From Trichomonas vaginalis G3 (taxonomy: Eukaryota > Parabasalia > Trichomonadida > Trichomonadidae): DNA of 64,000 bases. The stretch lies in NCBI RefSeq assembly GCF_026262505.1, contig NC_067206.1, forward strand, positions 27,109,896 through 27,173,895, given 5' to 3'. How positions within the stretch are numbered: the first letter of the stretch is position 1; every line of letters starts with the position of its first letter. Shown piece by piece: positions 39,156-49,700 of this stretch. The position numbers were made by a program, and so were the translations under genes. The notes beneath the pieces are model-generated. The model was not told the origin of the DNA, did no database searches, and saw only the letters and a list, made by a program, of their open reading frames with translations.

Positions 39156-40455
39156 TAGGGTGTCCAAAGGTGTGTTTAGCACAAACCTGAATACTGCGAA
39201 TAGAAATAAACAAGTTACATATATATAAAGTTTATTTAAATATAATCACCATTGGATTCAATCACGCGTTCGCAGCGATCGATCCAGGCTTGAAAGACAC
39301 GCTTTAAATCATCATGAGAAAATTGCTCAAATTGCTCTCTTACAAAATTTTCAAGATCATCTGGACTCGCGAATTCGCGTCCTTCAGCTCTCTTTTTTAG
39401 CGTGCCGAATAAATAAAAGTCAGAGGGTGCAATATCAGGTGAATAAATTGGGTTTGGAACAACTTTGACATTGTTTTCCAACAAGTAATTCATTACCTTA
39501 TGACTTTTGTGAACTCTTGAATTATCAAAATGAATTGCAAACTTTTGTTTTTGTTGTTTGGATTTCTCAAACTCATCAGAATTGATAATTTGAGTAAGAA
39601 CATTGTCAATTAGATACTGAGCATTCATCGTATTAGGTTTTTGAAGAATATCAATTGCGATGATGCCATTCACGCCCCAAAAAACGACAACATCATCATT
39701 GTGTGTCAATTTTTTTCTTCGGGAATGTTTGCGGATTTTCATCCTTCGGGATCCACATGATTTTGGCTTCTGTTGCATATTGAAACCAAGACTCATCCCT
39801 GTTACTAAAAAGCGAAACTTCTTGGATTGATACGCACCCAATATAGAGAGGAGCTCTTTCGAAGATTGGACTCTAGATTTTTTTTGAACTGAATTAAGGT
39901 TGTGCGGAACCCAACGTGTATACGCTAGTTTGTAGTTCAAATAATTGTGCAGATAATAACTGACTGTTGTACGTGGTATCTTTGTCATCTCCTCTATCCT
40001 TCTGAGTGATGCTCTTGGTCTTCATCTAGCGCTTGAAGAATTGCTTTGATTTTTCTTTGATCCGGCGATTTTTTGTCAATTTTTATGATGGGCGCCTTTT
40101 TGTTCATGAAGTGATACATCCTAACATGATATGTTACAGTGGAATAGCTAGGAGCATCTATACCGAAGCATTTTACCAATGTCTCGTAGATTTTTTTACA
40201 GTCTTTGCATTTTTTTGCAAGAGCGAGGATGTTTTCTTTATGATTCATTAAAAAAATGAAAAAAATCCCGCCAAAATTTCCCGCGAAACCGCCTCTTGTC
40301 TCAAAATTCATTTTATATCCCGGCATGGCGCCAAAATACAACTTACTCATCATATACATATATTCATATTTTTTATTATATATTTATAATCAGCATATAT
40401 CTCCTTTAATAGTCTCATATAGAGCGCTGTGCTAAACGCACCTTTGGACACCCTA
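39156..40455 (-). mobile_element. Tvmar1-like mariner element
   Basis: 1300 bp flanked by a TA duplication (39154-39155 and 40456-40457), with inverted termini tagggtgtccaaaggtgtgt and its complement. Element X copy 1 shows the empty site, cattatattatgc on the matching strand. The length and transposase point to the Trichomonas mariner Tvmar1. Confidence 0.9.
39236..40248 (-). pseudogene. Mariner transposase, inactivated
   Basis: Starts at MNHKENILALAKKCKDC; the upstream frame to 40359 is noncoding terminal sequence. The N-terminal helix-turn-helix region ends with a frameshift near 39990. In the second part, AIHFDNSRVHKS carries the second catalytic Asp and NPIYSPDIAPSDFYLFG the third. The first catalytic motif, expected as TGDESW, is not in the open frame: between about 39800 and 39720 the open frame reads through unrelated residues (MSLGFNMQQKPKS), while the true motif lies in the other frame. 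Two compensating indels thus hide a defect that the open frame does not show. Mariners cut and paste at TA sites; this copy should be dead. Confidence 0.88.
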
Positions 40456-40469
40456 TATTATGCAAAAAT

Positions 40470-40800
40470 AAATGATCTTACTTAGTACTTTTAAAGTTAA
40501 TTTCAGAAAAAATTTGACACAATGGTATCCGGCACATACAAGTGGTGTACAACCAAAATATAAGTTAGTTTAAACATATATTGCTATATCTCATGATCTT
40601 ACTTAGTACTTTTAAAGTTAATTTCAGAAAAAATTTGACACAATGGTATCCGGCACATACAAGTGGTGTACAACCAAAATATAAGTTAGTTTAAACATAT
40701 ATTGCTATATCTCATGATCTTACTTAGTACTTTTAAAGTTAATTTCAGAAAAAATTTGACACAATGGTATCCGGCACATACAAATGGTGTACAACCAAAT
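40470..40800. repeat. Three 121-bp tandem repeats in element X copy 2
   Basis: Same unit as in copy 1, in the opposite orientation, carrying acaagtggtgtacaaccaaa at about 40541, 40661 and (with one change) 40781. Confidence 0.88.
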
Positions 40801-41070
40801 CTTCGACTCGATGAACTTGTCATCGAGTTATATTCCAGTGTTGTTCCTTCATTCCTGATTAAGTTGCAAATTAAAGGTCTGGATTCAGAGAGAAGTGTTA
40901 AAGTTATCAAAAAAGTCACAAGAGATTTCGAAGAAATGACACAATTTTAAAAAGTCGAATGCATCAGTATGCTTGAAGCTGTTCAGAAAGATCTGAAAAA
41001 TGATACACTTGATCCCAACATTGTTTACTCAACATTAAAAATATTATTGCAAAGAAAACATTTGATTTAA
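40702..41070 (+). pseudogene. Element X protein frame, copy 2
   Basis: Counterpart of 15261-15629: the same text (LDELVIELYSSVVPSFLIKL) with an in-frame TAA at 40948-40950, after which the reading continues (VECISMLEAVQKDLKNDTL) to a stop at 41068. It differs from copy 1 at a few residues near the end. No family recognised. Confidence 0.5.
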
Positions 41071-41291
41071 TAAACATTTAATTTATTATAATTAATTTTT
41101 TATTACAGTATAGTAAAAAATGCTATAAATAAATTATTATATTTTATTAAAATGTGACTTTTAATAGTAAGTGAATAAAATAAATCAGGAATTGGGAAAG
41201 AAATAAGGTTAATTAAAAATAATGAAAATTACAAGTTTAAGGTTAATGAAAAGTGACAATGGGCGAGTTTGTCCCCCACTCGGGCATTCAT

Positions 41292-44200
41292 TAATATCAA
41301 GAGAATTTCATAAAACAATGATTGATATGAAATAAATAAAAATTCCATAATTCAATGATAAATATGAAAAGGAAAAGAATTTTGCAAAACAATGATTGAC
41401 ATGAAAAGAAAAAGTATTTCATAAAACGATGATTGATATGAAAAGAAAAAGTATTTCATAAAACGATGATTGATATGAAAAGAAAAAGTATTTCATAAAA
41501 CGATGATTGATATGAAAAGAAAAAGTATTTCATAAAACGATGATTGATATGAAAAGAAATAGAATTGTATGAATAGAAAAATAATTGTCTAAAGTTATGA
41601 AAGACATGGAAAGAAAAAGATTTGTCTAAAATGATGATAAACATGGAAAGAAAAGGAATTGTCTAAAGCAATAATAAATATGAAAAGAAAGATAATGCCA
41701 TAAAACAATAATCAATTTGAAAAGAAAAAGAATTCCAAAAAGCAATGAAAAATATGAAAAGAAAAAGAATTGCATAAGAAAAAGACAAACATGAAAGGAT
41801 GGATTATGTAATAAAACAATGATTGATATGAGAAGTGAATGAATTGTTTAAAAAAATGATAAATATAAAAGATAAGAGAATGTGATAAATTTATAAAAAA
41901 TATGAAAAGAAAGACAATGTGATAAAACTATAGAAAATATGAAAAGATAAAGAATTGTTTTAAACAATGAAAGACATGAAAAGAAAAAGAACTACATAAA
42001 ACAATGATAAATATGAAAAGAAAAAGAATTTCATAAAACAATGAGAAATATTAAGAGAAAGAGAATTGTATAAAATGCTATTAAATATGAAAAGATAGAG
42101 AATGTTATAAAACAATGATAAATATGAAAATAAAGAGAATAAGTTTCATGTTAACATCAGCACCTTTCTCAACTAAGATATGGACAATCTCAATTGAATT
42201 TGCTTTGATTGCAAAAGTAAGAGGGCATTCATTAAAATCAAGAGAATTTCATAAAGCAATGACTGATATGGAATGAATAAAAATTTCATAACTCTATAAT
42301 AAATATGAAAAGAAATAGAATGTCATAAAGCAATGATAAATGTGAAAAGAAAAAGAATTTTATAAAGCATTAATAAATATGAAAAAATAAGAGAATATCA
42401 TAAAAATATGATAAATGTAAAAAGATATATTATGGTATTAAATAATGATAAACATGGAAATAAAAAGAATTTTATAAAAATATGATAAGCATGGAAAGAA
42501 AGAGAATTGATTAAAACAATGATAAATATGAAAAGATAGAAAATAGCATCAAACAATGATGAATATAAAAAGAAAGATAATACTGTAAAACAATAAAAGA
42601 TATGAGAGAGATGATAAACTTGAATAGAAAAAGAAGAACATTAATCAATGAGAAATATGAAAGAAAAACGAATTGTATTAAACAATGATAGATATGAAAA
42701 GAAAGAAGATTCTATAATCCAATGACAAATATGAAAAGAAAAATAATTCCATAATCCAATGATAAATATGAAATGAAAGATAATATTCTAAATTAAAGAT
42801 AGATATGAAAAAGAAGAGAATTGTTTGAAACAATGATGTATATGAAAAATAAGAGAATTTGGTAATTCAATGATAAATATGAAAGGATAGAAAATATTAT
42901 AAATCAATGATTAATATGAAAGGAAAAAGAATGAATATCATGTTAACATCAGCACCATGTTCAACTAAGAATCTGACAGTTTCTGCGGAATTTGCTTTAA
43001 TTGCACGGGAAAACGGGGATTCATTAATAGCGAGATAATTTCATAAAACAATTATAGATATGAAAAGAAAAAGAATGTAATAAAGCAATGCTGAATATAA
43101 AAAGTAAAAGATAAATATGAATAGATAAGTAATGTAATAAAATAATGATAGAGATGAAAAGAAAGAAGATTTCATAAAATAATAATTAAAATGAAAGATA
43201 AGATAATGTCATAAAACAATGATAGACATGAAAGGAAAGAGAATAGTATAACAAGATATATAATGTAATAAAACAACAATAAATATGAAAAGAAAGGAAA
43301 TTTCATAAAACACTAAAGAATATGAAAGTAAACAATATACCAAAAAACAACGATAAATATTAAAGGAAAGAGAATTCTATAAAAACATGATAAATCTAAA
43401 AAGAAAGAGAATTATATCAAACAAAGATTAATATGAAAAGAAAGAGAATTGTGTAAATATATGATAAATATAAAAAGATATATAATGCAATTCAATAATG
43501 ATAGATATGAAAAGAAAAATAATTCCATAAATCATTAATAAATATGAAAATAAGGAAAATTCTCTAAAAAAATGATAGATATGAAAAGAAAGAGAATGTT
43601 GTAAACCAATAATAAATATGAAAAGAAAGAGAATAAGTTTCATGTTAACATTAGCACCATGATCAACAAAGTATGTGACAATTTCTGTAGAATTTTCTTT
43701 GATTGCAAGACTAAGAGGGCATTCATTAATATTTAGAGAATATCAAAAAACAATGATAAATATGAAAAGAAAGAGATTGTAATAAAATAATGATAAATAT
43801 GAAAAGAAAGAGATTGTAATAAAATAATGATAAAAATGAAAAGAAAGAGATTGTAATAAAGTATTGATTAATATGAAAAGAAAATAAATGCCATAAAATA
43901 GTGATAAATATGAAAAGAAAAATAATTATATAAATAAATGATAAACCTTAAGGTTAACGTATAAAAAAAAGGAAAATTCTATAAAAAAATGATAGATATG
44001 AAAAGAAAGAGAATTTGATAAAACAATAATAAATTTGAAAAGAAAGATAATACCATAAAAGTATGATAGATATGAAAAGAAAGAGAATAAGTTTCAAGTT
44101 AACATCAGCACCATGTTCTACTAAGAATTCGACGATTGCTATAGAATTGGCTTTGACTGCTAAACTAAGAGCGCATTCATTAATATCAAGAGAATCCAAT

Positions 44201-44420
44201 AAAACGATGATAGATATGAAGAGAAAGAGAATTGTATAAAACAATGATAAACATAAAAAGAAAGACAATTTCATAAAACAATGATAAACATAAAAAGAAA
44301 GACAATTTCATAAAACAATGATAAGTATGAATATAAAGAGAATTGCAAAAAGTAATGAAGAACATCAATAGAAAAATAATACGGTAAAACGATGATAGAC
44401 ATTAAAAGAAAAATGATGTA
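41292..44420. repeat. Degenerate ~40-bp minisatellite interleaved with ankyrin units
   Basis: A unit of about 40 bp (taaaacaatgataaatatga then aaagaaagagaatttca, with many variants) repeats about 65-70 times by eye over about 2.7 kb, in five blocks: about 41292-42130, 42235-42945, 43025-43630, 43730-44090 and 44195-44420. Between blocks sit single ankyrin units of about 95-105 bp. Near 41400-41560 five units are almost identical, showing recent amplification; elsewhere they are diverged. Frames across the array are hydrophobic artefacts. Confidence 0.9.
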
Positions 44421-45751
44421 ATTTTTGTTGAGATCACCTCCAAGAGAAAGTAAATAAGATGCAACATCATAATTTCCGAAATACATGCTTTCTGCTATTG
44501 AATCAGGTTGTTGTCCATAATGTGATTGAAGGTAATCAGCAATTTCATAGTTTTGATAATCCAATGCTGCATTAATCATCTTATCAAATGTTTTACCTTC
44601 TTGTAACATTTGCATAAAAATGCTTTGTTTTCCGCCTTGAACAGCATATTTTTCGGAGTGATCTGTGTATCGGGCACCCCTGCTCTTAAGGTAATTGAAA
44701 CATAATTCTGAGCCGTATTTAATTGCACAATCAAGTGTAGTGATTTCATTTATTATCATGTTAATATCAAGACTTGGGAACTTACTGTTAAGGTCATCAA
44801 CTTTATCCCATGCAATGTAGAATAAAGGTGACTCTGTTGGATATAATTTGAGAATTTCTTCTTGTGATAATTTTGCAACGAAATTTTCGAAATGGAGACC
44901 TTTATAATGTAAAATTGTTGCTAACCTCTCATTATTCGGTTTGATGATAAATGAAAATTCGTTTGAAATCTTTTGATAAAGTTCCGCAAATAATTCAATT
45001 TCTTTAACACGAATTTTCGAAAATTGTCAATCAAATAAAGTGCCATTTGGATAGGTATTTTGTTAGTTCTAATGAGATCATTGATTTGTGATGTTGTTTG
45101 TAAAATATTAGTGGAATTTACGTTCCTTATAATTTTCGAAGCTTGGCTAGGGTATTTGAATTCTTCAATTAGCGTAGTTCTGCTAAAGAAATGTTCGCCT
45201 CCATTTGGTAATTGTTCTGAAGCTGACATGGCTTGCAACAACTTTTAGATATGTCAGTTTTTGAGATAAATTTCAGAATTTATAAGAAATCTATTGTAAT
45301 ATGGACTGAAATAGAATTCTATCATTCTGGTACTTTTTGAATGATGTTAATTTTCTGAGGAACTGCTCACCTTCACTAATGAAAATAAGAGAAGATAACA
45401 GCGAAGTTATCGAATCAATAATGAGCGAAGGTACTCTCTAAATTATCCAAATTTACGGGTTCTTAATTGATCGTATAAAATGGCAGATCCCAAAAAGGCT
45501 TAAATAGTTAAATTATTTCAATCAATATGACTCCTCAAGAAATGGATGCTATATTCAATTGAAATCAAGCATAAAACAATAATCAGAGTGAGATTTGGCA
45601 AGATTGGAATTGAAGTTTTGATAATAAAAGAAGAATACGTAAAATTAAAATCTGCAGCAGAAAATTGTCAACTAGAAGTTGTTAGATTTTTTATCACTAT
45701 TAGATATGATAAAGAATCAAGAAATCAGACCGGATATACTCCACTCATCTT

Positions 45752-48700
45752 ATAGATCTGCAATTTTCCCAAATGAACGGGGTGGATAAGATCCCAGCCC
45801 TATCGTCATCCCAATGTCAATTTTACAAAAAAAAATTCTTAATAAAAAATTTTTATTAAAAAATTCTTATCTTTTTTCATTGAAATTTAAATAATAAAAT
45901 AAATTTGGCTGTAAAAACCATCAATTATTATAATTCTTATCGAAACACATGTAGAAAAACACTTATCTTTTATACTCTTTCTATTTGAAACCTGTTTAGT
46001 TCAGTAATTAATAATAAAAATTGTGAAAATAGTGACTATTTAACTAAAAATATATTAAATGATGTAATAATGAGATATACATATATTTTTACGAATTATA
46101 ATTAGAAATTATTCTGGTCTGGGAATCCCAACCCAAAATCATTGAAAATTTGAATATATGGGATGGGCTACCCATCCCAAAACTGTATTGAAATTTTTGA
46201 ATTGATAATAAATGTATCTATATCTAAGGTATATTAGAGAATTTTTAAAAATTATGCATTAAAAAATTGAATTTATTCAAAACAAATTGAGAATAAAAAT
46301 GCTTAAGTAATCACTTCATTATTTCAACAATGATTGATGCAGTACCGATGTACTATAAAGACATTGAGGTCGGTACTAAGCATCAGTATCTTAGATATAA
46401 AAAAGGCGACAAGTACGGAAAATATTATGTTAAATGCAATGAACTAGTAAAGCGTCCTGACGGAACTATATGCCACTGTGCAATGGAAGAAATGCGTGAG
46501 GATCATTTCAAAAAATGGATCCAAAACAAACGGCACATATGCACACCAGGAGAAGTAGCATCACAACAAACAATCGATCAATACTATCAAAACGTCCCAG
46601 CAACAGGGCTTACACCTATATCGTTAGGGGATATCTATGAACAGCTTGCTACATTTACTGGAAGATTTAACTTGGCTCTGAATACCTTCTCAAGCCCAGA
46701 GTTTACAAAGCTAGTTAAAACCATTATAATGTATACTGCAGACTCGATGATATTGAAGTTCCCACAGTTACACAATGTTAACATCAATGTTGATAAACTA
46801 GCTTCTCAAATATACCAGCCTATTTCAACTGACAAACTAAGGCAAACAATGATACAAATTGCAAATTCAATCCATGTTGCAAAAGTTGATGAGTTTGCTA
46901 AGCTTGCCTGTACCTGTGTTGCCATTGATGAGGGGAAGACTCAGCAGTTTCACAATCTGGACTTCTCCCTCACAAATCCTCTGCAAAGCAAGCGGCCCTA
47001 TCCTGTTGAGTCAATCCAAATGAATGGTGGAACATCTGAAGATTATATCCACTCGCTTACTCAAGGATTTAACAGAATCTTCATTAGAGATGTTAAGATC
47101 AGCAGTGTAGTTTGCGATGGCAATAAAGCGCAATTGAAATGTTTTCAGAAAGGATGGAATCAATCGTTCTACAACTCAAATGACCCAAGGTTATTCAAAA
47201 TCTTGTTTATCCCGTGTTTATGCCACAGGATTCATAATTGTTATCAATATATGACAACAAAAGACGTAGCATTAGGAGCAATTGTGAAACATATCCACGA
47301 AATATCAGCTCTTTGTAGAATCCATGTTGAAGACATCGGAGCTCTCTGTCCAAAGCATGTATCCACCAGGTGGATCTATGATTATAATATTTGTATGTTT
47401 ATTATCAAGTATCAAGACAAAATTTCAAGATATACGCGTATTGATATTGAAAACATCAAGTTCTTAAGAGACTGCTTGGCAATTCTCAAGAAGCTTATTT
47501 CCACGTTCGAATCAGATAAAACCAAGATATCTGATTGCTACGTATGGCTTTGCAAGGGTATTGAAGCACTCCAATACCTTTCCAGCAGCAACAACAATCC
47601 TTTTGCTGGAATCCTTTCAAGATCGTTGTTGAACTATACCCTTGGATCGGACTTTGGAGGTCTTTGGTGCTTAGCCTTCGCTTTTACACCGAAAGGTAGG
47701 TATTATTTCAACCAAAAATTCGTCCACGGAGCGCAGATCAACGAATCTCCGGCAATTAATTCATTTGATATTACAAACGTAACTTTCGTTAATCCAGTAG
47801 AAGACATTCAATCTATCTATATGGACTCTATCTTTGAAGAAGGTTCGACTGAAGTTTCTCTTGATATGGTTGAGGAGGGATCAATTCGTCAGGTAACTGC
47901 TACAATTGACCCTCCTATGCTTGATCTCGCAGATGTAACATCTAGTTCAAATCAGCCGGTTAACCATTTTGTTGCAGCTAGGCAGTATCTCAAAAGTATT
48001 TTGGAACAATTTCGTATTCCGGGTCAAACAATAACAGATATTATTACACTATTTAACACGTATATTAATAGTGATAATGATATCTTCTCTGATGATATGA
48101 TTCAAGAACGTCAAGAATACGGTTGGGAAGAAATCTCTCATAGAGATGGCAATGTATCAATCTTTGCAGATATCGCCCTTCGTGTTATCTCCGCTTCACC
48201 TTCAGAAGCAACATGTGAGAGAACAATAAAAGACCAAAGATTGATACTAAATTTGAAAAGATTACGTTCTCACAAAATTTTATTAGATAGCCGAGAAATT
48301 TTAATGGCTACAAAATAAATATCTATATTTATTATTAAAAATTGTTTTATATTTTATCTGTTCAATATTTATCTCATATAAAAATTTGAAATACTTAATC
48401 AAAATTTCTATGTGTTTGTTTGAAAGAGATCGATAGCAATTCATATATCTTTTGAATTTGCTAATTGTGGTGATGGTACTATTATTATTAATTTTTTATT
48501 TTTATTTTTTTTTATTTTTTTTTATTTTTTATTTTTTTATTTTTTTTTTGATAATATACTATTTAGATTTATACATTCATTCAATATTATGAAATAAATA
48601 TTTCTAAATTGATCTGATTAATTTTTCATTAAAGTTTATATTATCACCAAATAAATTTTCGAACCCTTAGAGTCATAGTTCAATGGTAAGAGTCATAGTA

Positions 48701-48982
48701 TAATCGTAAAGTCCATTGGTTCGAATCAAGGGGATTTTCACACTTTTTTCTTTTTTAAAATTTCAGAGGTTTATTTTTAAGGTTCTCGCTGGCGACCCCC
48801 CGTTCGTCGAAAAAATTTGATTTTTGCTGGCGACCCCCCCAATCACCAATTTTTTTCGACGAACGTGGGGGGTCGCCAGCGAGAACCTTAAAAAAACAAA
48901 AAAAAACAGAATCCCAAAAAGGTGACATTTTGGGTGTATCGTCTATCCCAGGGATAGAAAAATGACTTCACCTTGGATCTAT
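45752..48982 (+). mobile_element. hAT-like transposon, copy 2
   Basis: 3231 bp with ends atagatctg and ggatctat, flanked by a perfect 9-bp duplication actcatctt (45743-45751 and 48983-48991); the exact split between duplication and element end is ambiguous by one base, so 8 bp, the usual hAT length, is also possible. It is inverted relative to copy 1 and lacks the nested element X. It contains the transposase gene, the GC-rich fold-back at about 48777-48891 and a tRNA-like A-box/B-box pair at 48676 and 48718. Confidence 0.9.
46330..48318 (+). CDS. hAT-like transposase, copy 2
   Basis: 662 residues, intact, near-identical to the 16370-18361 protein: Met for Thr at residue 7 and one Pro fewer near residue 26. 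The same motifs are present: Cys/His-rich N-terminus, VAIDEGKTQQF, VVCDGNKAQ, CLCHRIHN and the C-terminal SEATCERTIKDQ dimerisation-type end. Two intact near-identical copies in one window mean recent movement; whether the protein is still made is not visible. Confidence 0.8.
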   Translation: MIDAVPMYYKDIEVGTKHQYLRYKKGDKYGKYYVKCNELVKRPDGTICHCAMEEMREDHFKKWIQNKRHICTPGEVASQQTIDQYYQNVPATGLTPISLGDIYEQLATFTGRFNLALNTFSSPEFTKLVKTIIMYTADSMILKFPQLHNVNINVDKLASQIYQPISTDKLRQTMIQIANSIHVAKVDEFAKLACTCVAIDEGKTQQFHNLDFSLTNPLQSKRPYPVESIQMNGGTSEDYIHSLTQGFNRIFIRDVKISSVVCDGNKAQLKCFQKGWNQSFYNSNDPRLFKILFIPCLCHRIHNCYQYMTTKDVALGAIVKHIHEISALCRIHVEDIGALCPKHVSTRWIYDYNICMFIIKYQDKISRYTRIDIENIKFLRDCLAILKKLISTFESDKTKISDCYVWLCKGIEALQYLSSSNNNPFAGILSRSLLNYTLGSDFGGLWCLAFAFTPKGRYYFNQKFVHGAQINESPAINSFDITNVTFVNPVEDIQSIYMDSIFEEGSTEVSLDMVEEGSIRQVTATIDPPMLDLADVTSSSNQPVNHFVAARQYLKSILEQFRIPGQTITDIITLFNTYINSDNDIFSDDMIQERQEYGWEEISHRDGNVSIFADIALRVISASPSEATCERTIKDQRLILNLKRLRSHKILLDSREILMATK

Positions 48983-49522
48983 ACTCATCTTGGCAGCATC
49001 TCGAAATCATATTGAAACTGTTAAATATCTTATCTTTATTGGGGCAAATAAAGAAGCAAAGGATAAAAATGGAAAGACAGCACTCTTGATTGCTACAGAA
49101 AAAGGTCACCATGAAGTTGTCAAATATCTTATCTCTGTAGGTGTCGATAGTGAAGTACAATAGTTTTCAAAATTCTTATTCAATATCGAGAAGTCTCGAT
49201 TCCAAAATTGCATGTTGTAATAAAGTTCCTCATTATATTGGAAGCAAAACTTCTTATTTTACATCTTCAGATATCATTGTGAGAAAATTTTCTGACCAAT
49301 GTTTAGAAGAAAGTAGTGGTCAGAAAATGATTGGATGAAACATTCTGCAAGGAATTAAGAGAATTACTTATATCACTTAATGTGGTTCTCAATTATCTAT
49401 CCATTATGTCCTCGCGTGTTGAAAATTGCTAAGATCTAACTCATTATTATGTATTCAAAATATTATCCTAAGATAAATGGAAACTACTTAATTTTTCTTT
49501 CAAAAAAATTCTTCAATTAAGT

Positions 49523-49638
49523 GTGCACTTACGCCCGTATGACTTAGCACTCAATTCTGGTTTTTAGGGTTTAATTTCAATGGCGCTTCACGCCAGTTGT
49601 CAGAAATTTGAATTAAAGTCAGATGGGTGTAAGTGCAC
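49523..49638. repeat. Small inverted-repeat element (MITE-like)
   Basis: gtgcacttacgcccgtatga then ct at the left and the complement of agtcagatgggtgtaagtgc then ac at the right form inverted repeats of about 22 bp around an 70-bp AT-rich core. No clear target duplication. No gene between 49164 and 49700 otherwise. Confidence 0.55.
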
Positions 49639-49700
49639 CTTTAAGGGATAAGAAAAAAACATTCATTTATATATAAAACAAAAAACAAAATAAACAAATT

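Larger units (their letters stand above)
39026..41281. mobile_element. Nested element X, copy 2
   Basis: Same inverted termini as copy 1 (gagaaagggacagactagcc at the left) and a perfect 10-bp target duplication gggcattcat at 39016-39025 and 41282-41291, inside an ankyrin unit. It is 2256 bp, of which 1300 are the mariner inserted at 39156. Three 121-bp units against four in copy 1. Confidence 0.88.
38983..45229 (-). pseudogene. DUF3447-type ankyrin repeat gene, heavily disrupted
   Basis: The ATG at 45229 starts a typical trichomonad DUF3447/ankyrin N-terminus (EHFFSRTTLIEEFKYPSQ). There is a frameshift near 45020, then the DUF3447 region continues (TTLDCAIKYGSELCFNYL, and ADYLQSHYGQQPDSIAES) to about 44420. 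After that, ankyrin units of about 32 residues (NECALSLAVKANSIAIVEFL, VEHGADVNLK) occur at about 44090-44190, 43632-43727, 42945-43022 and 42130-42232, separated by long stretches of a minisatellite of about 40 bp. A last partial unit is split by element X copy 2 (39026-41281), and homology stops at about 38983. Such proteins are probably cytoplasmic interaction scaffolds; this copy cannot make one. Confidence 0.85.
45546..49163 (+). pseudogene. Ankyrin repeat gene fragment split by a hAT-like element
   Basis: Left part 45546-45751 reads into an ankyrin unit (LKSAAENCQLEVVRFFITI, then GYTPLI). After the hAT-like element the right part from 48984 continues in frame as LAASRNHIETVKYLIFIGAN, then NGKTALLIATEKGHHEVV, and ends at a stop at 49161-49163. 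With the element and one target copy ignored, the frame is open. The left part has no proper N-terminal domain, so the fragment was already truncated. It is divergent from the ankyrin gene on its left. Confidence 0.8.

Noticed and set aside
41456-44274. Hydrophobic minus-strand frames that look like membrane proteins
   Set aside because: They are readings of the approximately 40-bp AT-rich minisatellite and change frame with each unit.
48669-48740. Possible tRNA gene inside the hAT-like element (also mirrored at about 14862-14930)
   Set aside because: The A box tagttcaatgg and a near-perfect B box ggttcgaatca are at the right spacing, but the acceptor and T stems implied by those boxes do not pair well. 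It is at most a tRNA-derived relic.
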